From: JBBSVE01 sp038233815
GTDB lineage: Bacteria; Pseudomonadota; Alphaproteobacteria; Rhodobacterales; Rhodobacteraceae
Length of the DNA: 5,217 nucleotides
Assembly: GCA_038233815.1 (NCBI GenBank)
Contig: JBBSVE010000189.1
Coordinates: 1 to 5,217 of the forward strand
Direction: 5' to 3'
Under the pieces are notes generated by a model, which was not told the DNA's origin, ran no database searches, and saw only the letters and a list, made by a program, of their open reading frames with translations. The translations under genes were made by a program, and so were the position numbers. Positions 1 through 5,217 of the stretch are shown here, in pieces. Position 1 is the first letter of the stretch, and every line of letters begins with the position of its first letter.

Positions 1-141
1 CGCGTCGATCTGGTCGTAGGCCTTGAAATCGCCGAAATACTTCGTGATCGCCGCCGTCAGCGTCGTCTTGCCGTGGTCCACGTGACCGATCGTCCCGATG
101 TTCACGTGCGGTTTGTTGCGTTCGAACTTTGCCTTTGCCAT
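1..141 (-). CDS. tuf: Elongation factor Tu, N-terminal 47 residues (3' part beyond window)
   Basis: EF-Tu is the cytoplasmic GTPase that carries aminoacyl-tRNA to the ribosomal A site. The minus frame opens with MAKAKFERNKPHVNIGTIGH and continues with VDHGKTTLTAAITKYFG. Residues 19-26 (GHVDHGKT) are the P-loop that binds the GTP phosphates, and residues 27 onward lead toward switch I, which lies outside the window. The start is well supported: the ATG at 141 gives the standard MAKxKFER N-terminus, with GAGG nine bases upstream at 151-154. The gene is cut by the left edge; the family is usually about 390 residues. Alphaproteobacteria often have two tuf copies, one after fusA and one ahead of tRNA-Trp/secE/nusG. 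Because the upstream neighbour here is a lipoprotein gene and not fusA, this is probably the secE-side copy or a lone copy (inference). Confidence 0.97.
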   Translation of the reverse strand, partial: MAKAKFERNKPHVNIGTIGHVDHGKTTLTAAITKYFGDFKAYDQIDA

Positions 142-158
142 CGTGGGGCGCCTCGTCC

Positions 159-181
159 TTCAGGGGGCCGCTGAATGGCCC
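159..181 (-). other. Overlapping alternative hairpins in the tuf leader
   Basis: Read on the minus strand, GGGCC (181-177) can pair with GGCCC (169-165) across a 7-nt loop. Alternatively TTCAG (175-171) can pair with CTGAA (163-159) across a 7-nt loop. The two stems share bases, so only one can form at a time. The second ends inside the AAGGA at 160-156, just upstream of the likely GAGG ribosome site. Neither is followed by a T-run, so neither looks like an intrinsic terminator. With 5-bp stems in GC-rich DNA, chance is a real explanation. Confidence 0.25.
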
Positions 182-198
182 GGGTTCATCTGAGGCGC

Positions 199-227
199 GA
201 AATAACGATGGCGGACGTGGGAATCAA
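199..227 (-). promoter_or_regulatory. Candidate sigma-70-type promoter for tuf
   Basis: On the minus strand, TTGATT (227-222) and TATTTC (204-199) are separated by 17 bp. The -35 matches four of six consensus bases including the key TTG; the -10 match is weaker. It lies just after the lipoprotein stop codon and would give a tuf leader of roughly 50 nt. A highly expressed gene such as tuf would be expected to have its own promoter here. Assigned by eye only. Confidence 0.35.
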
Positions 228-230
228 GCG

Positions 231-830
231 TCAGTTGGCAAGCAGCAGTCCCGCTGGCGGCAGGGTCGCCGAGGGATCTGGCACGTCGCGTCCCGCATAG
301 ATGCCGAACCATTCGGGATGGGTCCGCATCCACTCCTCGAGCTGTTTGGCCGCGTTGAAGGCCAGCGTCTCGATTTGCTGGGTCTTCGACTTCGTGAGGC
401 CCGAGCCCAAGACCGTGCTGCCGTCGATGCTCTCGAACACCGTGAATCGCTGGCCGTCGGGGTTCAGTTTCCGGCCGGCTTCGTCGTCGAAGACGGAGGC
501 GTTGATGACCAGCACCGACTTCGGCGAGGCGACCAGCGGGATGCCGGGAGGGGCCAGCGCATAGGCATCGACCGACACGCCGAGGTTGAAGAACTTGTCG
601 CCGTCGTAGCGCCCGAACCGCTCGGCAATGGCCTTGGTCATCGCGGCCTTCCACTCCTCCGCGGTGGCCTCGCGCGAAATCGGGACCTTCTGCATCTTGT
701 CGGTCAGCACGATATTGAGGCCGAGCTTGAAGTTGCCCAGAGGCACCGGCTTTTCCTCGAGCTTCTGACCGGCGCAGGCAGACATCACCGCGAGCGAGGC
801 GACAGCGACGATCAGGCGCAGGACGGTCAT
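231..830 (-). CDS. Predicted lipoprotein of unknown function, 199 residues
   Basis: I do not recognise this family. From the ATG at 830 the protein begins with a type II (lipoprotein) signal peptide: a short N-region with Arg5, a hydrophobic stretch at residues 6-16, and the lipobox-like Met-Ser-Ala-Cys with the lipidated cysteine at 19. Met at -3 is less usual than Leu. Gly21 and Gln22 follow, with no Asp at +2, so outer-membrane sorting is more likely than inner-membrane retention by the E. coli rule. The mature part looks like a mixed alpha/beta globular domain: charged helices near 55-72 and 150-172, beta-like segments near 81-90 and 104-114, and a Trp-rich end (HPEWFGIYAG, 171-180). No transmembrane segment follows the signal. 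The ATG at 830 was preferred to an upstream TTG at 866 because it has GGGGGAG at 845-839, eight bases away, and because it puts the signal peptide at the N-terminus. It lies 89 bp upstream of tuf on the same strand and is divergent from the P450 gene. Confidence 0.82.
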   Translation of the reverse strand: MTVLRLIVAVASLAVMSACAGQKLEEKPVPLGNFKLGLNIVLTDKMQKVPISREATAEEWKAAMTKAIAERFGRYDGDKFFNLGVSVDAYALAPPGIPLVASPKSVLVINASVFDDEAGRKLNPDGQRFTVFESIDGSTVLGSGLTKSKTQQIETLAFNAAKQLEEWMRTHPEWFGIYAGRDVPDPSATLPPAGLLLAN

Positions 831-862
831 GGCGTGGGCTCCCCCGAGGCGGTCGGTGATCC

Positions 863-891
863 GCAATACGTCGCGGTGCGGGTCTGTGCAA
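863..891 (-). promoter_or_regulatory. Candidate promoter for the lipoprotein gene
   Basis: On the minus strand, TTGCAC (891-886) and TATTGC (868-863) are 17 bp apart, about 32 bp upstream of the ATG at 830. Both hexamers keep the most conserved bases (TTG and TAT) but match only about half of the consensus. A second AT-rich island, TATAAA on the minus strand (907-902; TTTATA on plus), stands out in the GC-rich divergent region but has no TTG-type -35 at the right distance on either strand. No clear promoter for the divergent P450 gene could be picked. Confidence 0.3.
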
Positions 892-940
892 CCGTGCCGC
901 CTTTATAGCGGCCCGCGCGCGCCTAGATAGAGGGGAGCGA

Positions 941-2341
941 ATGACCGGAGGCCGCATGACCCATTCCCCGACGATGCCACAGCCGAAACTTGCAGGTCGC
1001 ACAGTCCCCGCACGGGTGCCGCTGACCAACACGCCGCTGGGGATCTGGGGCTCGGTCAAGGCCGGACGTCGCAACGTGCTGGAACTGATCCCCGAGATTG
1101 CGACCCGTCAGCCAATGCTGTCGGGGCGCACCGGCAAACGCTGGCACATGGTGATGGACCCCGGCGCGCTCAAGCGCGTGTTGCGTGACCGGGTGGAGGA
1201 TTACCCCAAAAGCTGGGTCACGAAGCTGATCCTGGAGCCGGCTATCGGCGAAAGCCTGTTCGTGGCCGAAGGGGCGGAATGGCTCTGGCAGCGGAGGACT
1301 GCCGCGCCGGTCTTCTCGCACCGCAACGTGGCAGCCCTCGCCCCGGTGATGACAGCAGCGGCGGAGCGGGCATCGGCGCGCATCGGGGCGGCGTCGGGGC
1401 GGGCGGCGGATCTCTTTCAGGAGATGGTGACGGCGACGTTCGAGGTCATCTCCGACGTCACCTTCTCGGGCGGGGAGGAGTTCGATCGCGCCTCCGTCCA
1501 CAAGGCCATCGAGACCTATATCGGCGGCACCGCGAAGGTCTCGCTTCTGGACATCATCGGCGCGCCGCGCTGGGTGCCGCGTCCGGGGCGGATGATCGCG
1601 AGCGGGGCGATGCGCGACATGAAGCGCGTGGCCGACGAGGCTATCGACGCGCGGCGTGCGACTGGGGGCCATACGGTGCCGGACCTGCTCGACCTTTTGC
1701 TGGAGGGCGAGGATCCCAACACCGGTCGCCGGATGACCACGGCGGAATTGCGCGACAACCTGCTGACCTTCATCGTGGCGGGGCATGAAACGACCGCGCT
1801 GACGCTGTCCTGGGCGCTCTACCTCTGCGCGTTCGATCCGGGCGTGCAGGACCGCGCGCGGGCGGAGGCACAGGACGTGCTGGGCGACCGCGCGGCGACG
1901 GCGGCGGATGTGGCGCGTCTGCCCTACATCCGGCAGATCGTGGATGAGACGCTGCGCCTGTATCCCCCCGCCGCGTTCCTGTCGCGCAGTGCGATGAAAA
2001 ACGACGACCTCTGCGGGCGGGAGGTGCGGCCCGGCGACACGATCATCCTTCCGGTCTATGCGCTGCACCGCCACCACATGCTCTGGGACGATCCCGACGC
2101 GTTCGACCCGGACCGCTTTGCCGACCCAAGAGCCATCGACCGGTTTGCCTACCTGCCGTTCGGGGACGGCCCGCGGGTGTGCATCGGCCTCAACTTCGCG
2201 CTGCAGGAGGCGGTGATCATCCTTGCCACCCTGCTGGCCCGACATCGCTTCGGCCTCGTGGAGGGCAAGGTGCCGAAGCCGGTGATGATCCTCACCCTGC
2301 GGCCTGAGGGCGGGGTCTGGCTGACGGTGGATCCGGCCTAG
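941..2341 (+). CDS. Cytochrome P450 monooxygenase, 466 residues
   Basis: This is a haem-thiolate monooxygenase: it uses O2 and two electrons from a redox partner to hydroxylate an organic substrate. All core motifs are intact: C-helix Trp114-x3-Arg118, I-helix oxygen-activation motif AGHETT (280-285), K-helix ETLR (336-339), a PERF-like DPDRF (389-393), and the haem loop FGDGPRVCIG (407-416) with the haem-ligating Cys414 (codon 2180-2182). There is no N-terminal membrane anchor, so it should be a soluble bacterial enzyme. Length is slightly above the typical 400-450 residues. The AGHETT I-helix and the HRHHMLWDDPDAFDPDRF region recall CYP102/CYP110/CYP4-type fatty-acid or terpenoid hydroxylases more than CYP101-like enzymes, but the substrate cannot be called. 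The start is uncertain: ATG 941 follows AGGGGAG closely, while the in-frame ATG at 956 has GGAGG four bases upstream. It is a single-gene unit, with no reductase or ferredoxin gene beside it. Its stop overlaps the convergent permease stop. Confidence 0.95.
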   Translation: MTGGRMTHSPTMPQPKLAGRTVPARVPLTNTPLGIWGSVKAGRRNVLELIPEIATRQPMLSGRTGKRWHMVMDPGALKRVLRDRVEDYPKSWVTKLILEPAIGESLFVAEGAEWLWQRRTAAPVFSHRNVAALAPVMTAAAERASARIGAASGRAADLFQEMVTATFEVISDVTFSGGEEFDRASVHKAIETYIGGTAKVSLLDIIGAPRWVPRPGRMIASGAMRDMKRVADEAIDARRATGGHTVPDLLDLLLEGEDPNTGRRMTTAELRDNLLTFIVAGHETTALTLSWALYLCAFDPGVQDRARAEAQDVLGDRAATAADVARLPYIRQIVDETLRLYPPAAFLSRSAMKNDDLCGREVRPGDTIILPVYALHRHHMLWDDPDAFDPDRFADPRAIDRFAYLPFGDGPRVCIGLNFALQEAVIILATLLARHRFGLVEGKVPKPVMILTLRPEGGVWLTVDPA

Positions 2342-3114
2342 CGCAAGAAGTAATAGACCGTCAGCCCCAGTCCGATCACCACCACCACCCAGCGGATGAC
2401 GCGCGTGGGCACCAGCCGCCCGACATGGACGCCGAGCACCCCGCCCACGATCCCTGCCACGGTGACGATGATCGCGGACGGCCAGTGCACGAGGCCGGTG
2501 AACAGAAACAGGATCACCGCGAAACCCTGCATGAAGATCGACAGGATATTCTTCGAAGCATTCGCCTCGTGGAATCGGTCGCCGAAGACGAGCGACAGCG
2601 ACGCCAGCATCATGATCCCCATGCCCGCGCCGAAATAGCCGCCGTAGACCGCGACGACCCCCTGCAGGGCCACGGCGCCCGCCGTCGCCTTTGGCGCCCC
2701 CGGCACCACGTCCGCCTGCCGGCGAATACGACGCATCAGGCCGGGGATCAGCGGCGACGCAGCAAAAAGAAGCGTCGCGAACAGCAGGAGCCACGGCACC
2801 AGACCGCGAAACGTCGTGTTGTCGGTATGGAGCAGCAACCAGCCCCCGCCCAGCCCGCAAAGCCCCGACACCGCGCAGAGCGGCAGGAGCAGGTGGCGGA
2901 GCGCCACGATCTCGCGCCGGTAGGCGAGTGCTGCGGCAATGGAGCTTGGCACCAGCGACACCGCACTGGTGGCGTTGGCCGCGACCGGCGGCAGGCCCAC
3001 CGCCATCAGCGTGGCGAAGGTGAAGAACGTGCCGCCCCCCGCGATGGCATTGACCACCCCGGCCAGAAGCCCGGCGCCCGCCAGCGCCATCATGTCGAGG
3101 AGGGAAAGCGTCAT
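2338..3114 (-). CDS. TauE/SafE (YfcA-like) family membrane permease, 258 residues
   Basis: Inner-membrane protein of the TauE/SafE family, whose members are linked to export or uptake of sulfite, sulfonates and other small organic anions. The substrate here is unknown. About eight hydrophobic segments are visible, near residues 5-27, 29-45, 48-65, 73-95, 104-124, 143-176, 188-231 (two) and 238-256. The family's two related halves are marked by a glycine-rich start (NAIAGGGTFFTF, 22-33) followed by ANATSAVSL (46-54), and by GGYFGAGMGIMML (158-170) followed by HEANASKNIL (182-191) in the second half. A basic cytoplasmic loop (RRIRRQ, 128-133) separates the halves. Length is normal for the family (about 250-270). 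The ATG at 3114 has AAGGA at 3125-3121, six bases upstream. It lies 27 bp downstream of parC on the same strand, so co-transcription is likely. Its TAG stop overlaps the P450 stop. Confidence 0.9.
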   Translation of the reverse strand: MTLSLLDMMALAGAGLLAGVVNAIAGGGTFFTFATLMAVGLPPVAANATSAVSLVPSSIAAALAYRREIVALRHLLLPLCAVSGLCGLGGGWLLLHTDNTTFRGLVPWLLLFATLLFAASPLIPGLMRRIRRQADVVPGAPKATAGAVALQGVVAVYGGYFGAGMGIMMLASLSLVFGDRFHEANASKNILSIFMQGFAVILFLFTGLVHWPSAIIVTVAGIVGGVLGVHVGRLVPTRVIRWVVVVIGLGLTVYYFLR

Positions 3115-3141
3115 TCAGTGTCCTTCGGTCTGCCGCAGCCG

Positions 3142-5217
3142 TTAGGTGAAGCGGTTATCCCGCGGAAAGCCGCGCGGTGCCATCCGGCCCGACGTGGCGC
3201 GGTGTCCCAGCCACTCGTCGAGCCCCGTCTCGGTGCGGGTCCGCCCGGCCGGGTCCTTCCAGATCAGACCCTCCGCCAGCGTGAAGGTCGTGGCGTCCGA
3301 CAGCCCGCCATCCTTGTATTTCTGCATCCTGACCCCCTTGCCGCGCGCCATTTCCGGCAACTGGACCAGCGGGAACACCAGAAGCTTTCGGTTCTCCCCC
3401 ACCACGGCGACGTGATCGCCCGAAACCACGCGGCAAAGCGCGGTCTTTGCCCCACTCCGCACGGTCTGGACCTGCTTGCCCGCGCGCGTCTGCGCCAGAA
3501 CCTCGTCCGAAGCCACGAGGAACCCGTCGCCATCGGTGGAGGCCACGATCAGCCGCTCGCCGGGGCGGTGGACCATCAGCTCGGCGATCTCCGCCTCGTT
3601 CGGCAGATCGACCATCAGGCGCACCGGCTCCCCCATCCCGCGCCCGCCGGGCAGGTTCGCACCCAGCAGCGTAAAGAACCGCCCGTTGGACCCGACGAGA
3701 AGGATCCGGTCCGTCGTCTCCGCATGGACCTGGAAGCGGGCCGCGTCGCCGTCCTTGAATTTTACCTCGGTGCCCGGCGGCTGGTGGCCCTTCAGCGCCC
3801 GGATCCAGCCCATGCGGGAGCAGATGACGGTGATCGGCTCGCGCTCGATCATCGCGTCGTAAGGCATCTCCTCGACCTCGCCCGCCTCGGCGAATGTGGT
3901 GCGCCGACCGCCGCCCTTCGCGGCATGGCCGAACATGCGCTGCACCTCGCGCAGATCCTTCCCGATCGCTTTCCATTGCAGCTTGTCGCTGCCCAGAAGG
4001 TCATCGAGCCCCGCGCGCTCCTTCATCAGCGCGTCACGCTCGGCGATCAGCTCCATCTCCTCCAGCCTGCGCAGACTGCGCAGCCGCATGTTGAGGATCG
4101 CCTCGACCTGCACCTCGGACAGCTCGCCCTCGCCCGGCGGGGGGGAGGCATAGTCACGCTCCGACGTGGCGCGGGGTGGGGTGTGCGCCCAGTCCTGCGC
4201 CATCAGCGCGCGCTTGGGATCAGTGTCGTAGCGGATGATGTCGATCACCCGGTCGAGGTTGAGGAACGCGGTGAGGAAACCTTCCAGCACCTCGAGCCGG
4301 TGGTCGATCTTTTCCATCCGATGCTTCGAGCGACGCACCAGCACGTTCTGGCGGTGGTCGAGGAACGCGCGCAGAACTTCCTTGAGGCTGCACACCTTCG
4401 GCACCCGCCCGTCGATCAGCACGTTCATGTTGAGGCTGAAACGCACCTCCAGATCGGAGGACCGGAACAGAATCCCCATCAGCATCTCGGGGTCGACAGA
4501 CCGCGCCTTCGGCTCGATGATGAGCCGCACGTCGTCGGCGCTTTCATCCCGGACATCGCCGAAGATCGGGATCTTCCTGGTCTGGATCAGGTCCGCCAGC
4601 CGCTCGATCAGCCGGGACTTCTGCACCTGAAACGGGATCTCCGAGACGACGATCTGCCATTGCCCACGCCCCAGATCCTCCACGGCCCAGCGCGCGCGAA
4701 GGCGGAACGACCCGCGCCCCGTGCGGTAGGCCGCGCGGATCGACGGGGCCGGCTCCACCAGAATGCCGCCGGTCGGAAAATCCGGGCCGGGGATCAGGTC
4801 CACCAGCGCGTCATCCTCCACACCGGGGTTGGCGATCATCGCGAGGCAGCCGTCGATCAGCTCATGCAGATTGTGCGGCGGGATATTCGTCGCCATTCCG
4901 ACCGCGATCCCGGAGGAGCCGTTGGCCAGCAGATGCGGAAAGGCCGCGGGCATCACCACAGGCTCTTCCAGCGTGCCGTCGTAGTTCGGGCGGAAGTCGA
5001 CGGCGTTCTCGGCCAGACCTTCCATCAGCTTTTCGGCGATCGCCGTCAGCCGGGCCTCGGTGTAGCGTTCGGCGGCCGGGTTGTCGCCGTCGATATTGCC
5101 AAAGTTGCCCTGCCCGTCGACCAGCGGGTAGCGCATGTTGAAGGGCTGCGCGAGCCGCGCCATCGCGTCGTAGATCACAGTGTTGCCGTGCGGATGATAG
5201 TTTCCCATCACGTCGCC
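3142..5217 (-). CDS. parC: DNA topoisomerase IV subunit A, 5' end beyond window (691 residues visible)
   Basis: ParC is the DNA-cleaving subunit of topoisomerase IV, which with ParE separates linked daughter chromosomes. The frame is open to the right edge, beginning Gly-Asp-Val-Met-Gly-Asn-Tyr-His-Pro-His-Gly. Compared with E. coli ParC, about 67 N-terminal residues are missing, giving a full length near 760. Visible residues: quinolone-resistance region 8-17; catalytic Arg51-Tyr52 (Tyr codon 5064-5062) in AAERYTEARL; conserved NGSSGIAVGMATNIPPHNL from about 99; tower and coiled-coil gate through about 440; then a beta-pinwheel C-terminal domain with repeated blades (for example VICSRMGWIRALKG, ILLVGSNGRFFTLLG, LIVASTDGDGFLVAS, VAVVGENRKLLVFP). 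ParC is chosen over GyrA because the C-terminal domain has no GyrA-box (QRRGGKG) and is short. A Pro/Gly-rich linker sits at about 346-365. The quinolone region has Asn where E. coli ParC has Asp79. The stop is TAA (3144-3142), followed after 27 bp by the permease gene. Confidence 0.95.
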   Translation of the reverse strand, partial: GDVMGNYHPHGNTVIYDAMARLAQPFNMRYPLVDGQGNFGNIDGDNPAAERYTEARLTAIAEKLMEGLAENAVDFRPNYDGTLEEPVVMPAAFPHLLANGSSGIAVGMATNIPPHNLHELIDGCLAMIANPGVEDDALVDLIPGPDFPTGGILVEPAPSIRAAYRTGRGSFRLRARWAVEDLGRGQWQIVVSEIPFQVQKSRLIERLADLIQTRKIPIFGDVRDESADDVRLIIEPKARSVDPEMLMGILFRSSDLEVRFSLNMNVLIDGRVPKVCSLKEVLRAFLDHRQNVLVRRSKHRMEKIDHRLEVLEGFLTAFLNLDRVIDIIRYDTDPKRALMAQDWAHTPPRATSERDYASPPPGEGELSEVQVEAILNMRLRSLRRLEEMELIAERDALMKERAGLDDLLGSDKLQWKAIGKDLREVQRMFGHAAKGGGRRTTFAEAGEVEEMPYDAMIEREPITVICSRMGWIRALKGHQPPGTEVKFKDGDAARFQVHAETTDRILLVGSNGRFFTLLGANLPGGRGMGEPVRLMVDLPNEAEIAELMVHRPGERLIVASTDGDGFLVASDEVLAQTRAGKQVQTVRSGAKTALCRVVSGDHVAVVGENRKLLVFPLVQLPEMARGKGVRMQKYKDGGLSDATTFTLAEGLIWKDPAGRTRTETGLDEWLGHRATSGRMAPRGFPRDNRFT

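Noticed and set aside
831..866. A longer lipoprotein start at a TTG at 866, adding 12 residues
   Set aside because: There is no good ribosome site before the TTG, the extension would place charged residues ahead of the signal peptide, and the candidate promoter overlaps it. The ATG at 830 has a strong, well-spaced GGGGGAG.
129..908. A 259-codon plus-strand open frame opposite the tuf start and the lipoprotein gene
   Set aside because: The product is low-complexity and Arg/Gly/Glu-rich, the frame crosses the tuf start and both intergenic regions, and the minus-strand genes explain the DNA better.
160..1074. A 304-codon minus-strand frame overlapping the lipoprotein gene and the P450 start
   Set aside because: It is Arg-rich with no domain and is out of frame with the lipoprotein, which has a signal peptide and a ribosome site.
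923..2860. A 645-codon open frame on the minus strand opposite the P450 and running into the permease region
   Set aside because: Its product is rich in Arg, Gly, Pro and His with no recognisable domain. It overlaps two genes whose family motifs are clear, and open antisense frames of this length are common in DNA with high third-position GC.
3160..3177. CCGCG/CGCGG inverted repeat near the end of parC, as a possible terminator
   Set aside because: It lies within the parC coding sequence, has no following T-run, and GC-only palindromes of this size are frequent in such DNA.
3142..5217. Assignment of the type IIA topoisomerase subunit as gyrase subunit A
   Set aside because: No GyrA-box is present in the C-terminal domain, which is shorter than in GyrA, and the wording around the catalytic tyrosine (GNIDGDNPAAERYTEARL) fits alphaproteobacterial ParC.

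Overview
The window reads as chromosomal DNA from a high-GC alphaproteobacterium, most likely of the Rhodobacterales (Roseobacter/Rhodobacter type). This rests on the wording of the EF-Tu N-terminus, the style of the ParC protein and the strong GC bias at third codon positions. It is an inference from remembered family sequences, not a database match. Five genes fill nearly all of the window: the 5' end of tuf, a small lipoprotein gene, a cytochrome P450, a TauE/SafE-type membrane permease and most of parC. I see no rRNA, tRNA, insertion sequence, CRISPR array, prophage gene or long repeat.

Layout. Positions 1-141 (minus) hold the first 47 codons of tuf, which runs off the left edge. A leader of 89 bp separates tuf from a same-strand gene for a 199-residue predicted outer-membrane or periplasmic lipoprotein of unknown function (231-830, minus). 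A divergent intergenic region of about 110 bp follows. The P450 gene (941-2341) is the only plus-strand gene. It meets the permease gene (2338-3114, minus) tail to tail: both TAG stops lie in one CTAG tetranucleotide. The permease gene sits 27 bp downstream of parC (3142-5217, minus, 5' end cut by the right edge), so the two probably share a transcript. Intergenic DNA totals about 230 bp, and no gap exceeds 300 bp.

How the genes relate. tuf (translation elongation) and parC (topoisomerase IV chromosome decatenation) are core housekeeping genes. The P450, permease and lipoprotein genes are accessory or uncharacterised, and no shared pathway is evident. The P450 has no ferredoxin or reductase gene beside it here, so its electron donors must be encoded elsewhere.

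I found no sign of a new multi-gene system. The points most worth a second look are an Asn in ParC where E. coli ParC has Asp79 (quinolone-resistance region), the shared CTAG stop, two mutually exclusive small hairpins in the tuf leader, and the uncharacterised lipoprotein.
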